Assembly: GCA_947177445.1 (NCBI GenBank)
Contig: CAMWUL010000026.1
Location: 1 to 42,373 of the forward strand
Length of the DNA: 42,373 nt
DNA from: an uncultured Lachnospiraceae bacterium
GTDB taxonomy: Bacteria; Bacillota; Clostridia; Lachnospirales; Lachnospiraceae
Direction of reading: 5' to 3'
Below, piece by piece: positions 41,516-42,373 of this stretch; position 1 is the stretch's first letter, and each line of letters starts with the position of its first letter. Below the pieces are notes generated by a model. It had not been told where the DNA came from. It saw only the letters and a program-made list of their open reading frames with translations, and did no database searches. Both the position numbers and the translations under genes were made by a program.

Positions 41516-41791
41516 CTATGCAATAGCCTCTTCAGCATACGGCAATGCATATAATGTATCCGGGTCAATATCAAGGCATGTTGTATTATCCCAGTTCCCA
41601 CTGATGTCCCACGCAAGTGTATCGTTCATTACAGTGCATCTGCCCATAAATATTTCAATTTCTTTTAAGCAACAAAAAGCCTCTTTTTCAATCATCCGCA
41701 ACATATCATAATGTACAATCTTTCCATCTTCAAAATATACATATACAGAATAATCCTTCATAGGCATAACCTGTACCACCTTTGGAAACAT
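41516..41791 (-). CDS. DUF2442 protein
   Basis: 91 residues, ATG at 41791 behind GGAGG. The pattern PKVVQVMPMKDYSVYVYFEDGKIVHYDM ... (given in part), with ISGNWDNTTCLDIDPDTLYA near the end, fits DUF2442, small proteins nearly always found beside a DUF4160 gene and treated as part of a toxin-antitoxin-like pair. The fold recalls small DNA-binding antitoxins, but this is not proven. It follows the DUF4160 gene by 13 bp. The pair is bracketed by two direct copies of the 116 bp repeat. Confidence 0.88.
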   Translation of the reverse strand: MFPKVVQVMPMKDYSVYVYFEDGKIVHYDMLRMIEKEAFCCLKEIEIFMGRCTVMNDTLAWDISGNWDNTTCLDIDPDTLYALPYAEEAIA

Positions 41792-41804
41792 ATCATCACC
41801 TCCG

Positions 41805-42065
41805 TTACACTAATGGATTAATCCTGTTCAACGTTTTTCCGTCCTTTGATAATTCCCAATTTTGCATCAATTCATCCTGATGGAGAACACACCACGCTAA
41901 AATCAGCTTTAACTGCCTTGACGGTAATGCCCCCTTAATTACCCTTGCCTCGTCGATTCTAATAATTGCTTTATTCCCATTATATTCAGCATGAAAATGA
42001 GGCGGATTATGGTCGTCATAATACATTGTCACCCGTATTCCGTAAAACAATGAAATTTCTGGCAC
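41805..42065 (-). CDS. DUF4160 protein
   Basis: 86 residues from a GTG at 42065 with GGAGG 8 nt upstream. The family signature is clear: PEISLFYGIRVTMYYDDHNPPHFH (in part) with its His-rich HNPPHFHAEYNG motif, followed by ARVIKGALPSRQLKLILAWC. Function is unknown; the conserved DHNPPHFH suggests metal or nucleic-acid binding. Paired with DUF2442 in many bacteria, often on mobile DNA, and thought to form a toxin-antitoxin-like module. An extended -10 (TGATATACT, 42100-42108) lies upstream, directly behind a terminator. Confidence 0.92.
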   Translation of the reverse strand: MPEISLFYGIRVTMYYDDHNPPHFHAEYNGNKAIIRIDEARVIKGALPSRQLKLILAWCVLHQDELMQNWELSKDGKTLNRINPLV

Positions 42066-42121
42066 TTCTTATTCCTCCATTCTTTCTGTGTTCAATATAA
42101 GTATATCACACCCTATCTCAT

Positions 42122-42157
42122 AAAAAAACCCACAAACAAAATCTGCTTGTGGGTTTC
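42122..42157 (-). terminator. Terminator upstream of the DUF4160 gene
   Basis: AACCCACAAG/ TTTGTGGGTT form a stem followed on the minus strand by seven T, ending transcripts that enter from the right and insulating the DUF4160-DUF2442 pair. Confidence 0.85.
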
Positions 42158-42167
42158 CATATATTTC

Positions 42168-42283
42168 GTTACTTTTCACGGGTAGAGTCCGCGAGGTGTT
42201 TTTGTGCACTGTTTGCACAAAAACCCGAGACAGCATGCGCTGGGCATCATGTTGCTTTTAACGGCGAAGCCGTGAAAAGTAAC
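42168..42283 (+). repeat. Full-length (116 bp) copy B of the GTTACTTTTC palindromic repeat
   Basis: Same length and orientation as copy A, 94 percent identical by direct comparison. Two of the seven differences lie in opposite arms of the central stem and keep it paired (GTGCGC/TGCGCA in A, GTGCAC/TGCACA in B, where B is a perfect 11 bp stem). Confidence 0.9.
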
Positions 42284-42311
42284 AAATAATATACTACTGC
42301 CCTCTGTGGCT

Positions 42312-42373
42312 CTACAGGCTGTATTTACTCTCGGCATACCTTGCAGACTTTGCAATGATTGATACAGCGTCGA
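42312..42373 (-). CDS. C-terminal end of a gene running off the right edge
   Basis: One minus-strand frame is open from the window edge to a TAG at 42312 and encodes a plausible helical C-terminus (DAVSIIAKSARYAESKYSL). Too short to identify. The other two frames read less like protein. Low confidence. Confidence 0.3.
   Translation of the reverse strand, partial: DAVSIIAKSARYAESKYSL

Overview
The window looks like chromosome from a Firmicute of the class Clostridia, most likely family Lachnospiraceae. The evidence is strong AGGAGG-type ribosome binding sites on nearly every gene, a T-box leader, an FMN riboswitch with an intrinsic terminator, a GatCAB amidotransferase operon, a stand-alone AICAR transformylase paired with an archaeal-type (PurO) IMP cyclohydrolase, and small families common in Lachnospiraceae. 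No rRNA, tRNA or CRISPR array was found. Most genes lie on the minus strand. The 24.2-27.0 kb and 40.7-42.4 kb parts look more AT-rich by eye than the rest.

Layout: (1) 0-8.7 kb: start of a secreted protein running off the left edge; a two-gene operon of a diguanylate cyclase and a SARP-like regulator, whose promoter has a run of nine G in its spacer; a CPA2-type cation/proton antiporter with a long charged tail; an ABC exporter broken by a one-base frameshift; a repeat-bearing secreted surface protein. (2) 8.7-13.3 kb: a riboflavin transporter gene (ribU) under an intact FMN riboswitch but interrupted by an in-frame amber codon, then the purine cluster guaB-purO-purH. (3) 13.3-17.7 kb: an AAA-ATPase/PD-(D/E)XK protein and small membrane or lipoproteins. 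(4) 17.8-23.4 kb: T-box-aspS-gatC-gatA-gatB. (5) 23.4-28.7 kb: a membrane protein, a probably acquired MerR-like/ABC transporter operon, exodeoxyribonuclease III and a pRiA4b ORF-3-like protein.

(6) 28.9-40.3 kb is the most unusual part: one compact minus-strand gene array encoding a WYL regulator, two different dynamin-like GTPases, a small protein with a glycine-rich membrane hairpin, a zinc-metalloprotease-like toxin, a 69-residue protein, a 1087-residue HerA/FtsK-type ATPase that itself carries a glycine-rich hydrophobic hairpin, a PoNe-like DNase toxin and a PoNi-like immunity protein. The two toxins share only their first ~45 residues (MNAFF...GR...FPL.ELA.N...LDRS.V.E.A). I read this as a candidate toxin-export or toxin-delivery system: the shared N-terminus is the targeting tag, the ATPase the motor, the dynamins and hydrophobic hairpin proteins the membrane-remodelling parts, and the small downstream genes the immunity. 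I do not recognise this combination as a described system.

(7) 40.7-42.4 kb is a patchwork of toxin-antitoxin-like modules: a 31-residue holin-like type I toxin with a convergent antisense RNA, and a DUF4160-DUF2442 pair. They are separated and bracketed by members of a palindromic repeat family (GTTACTTTTC...GAAAAGTAAC) that also has partial copies at 8.7 and 11.7 kb.
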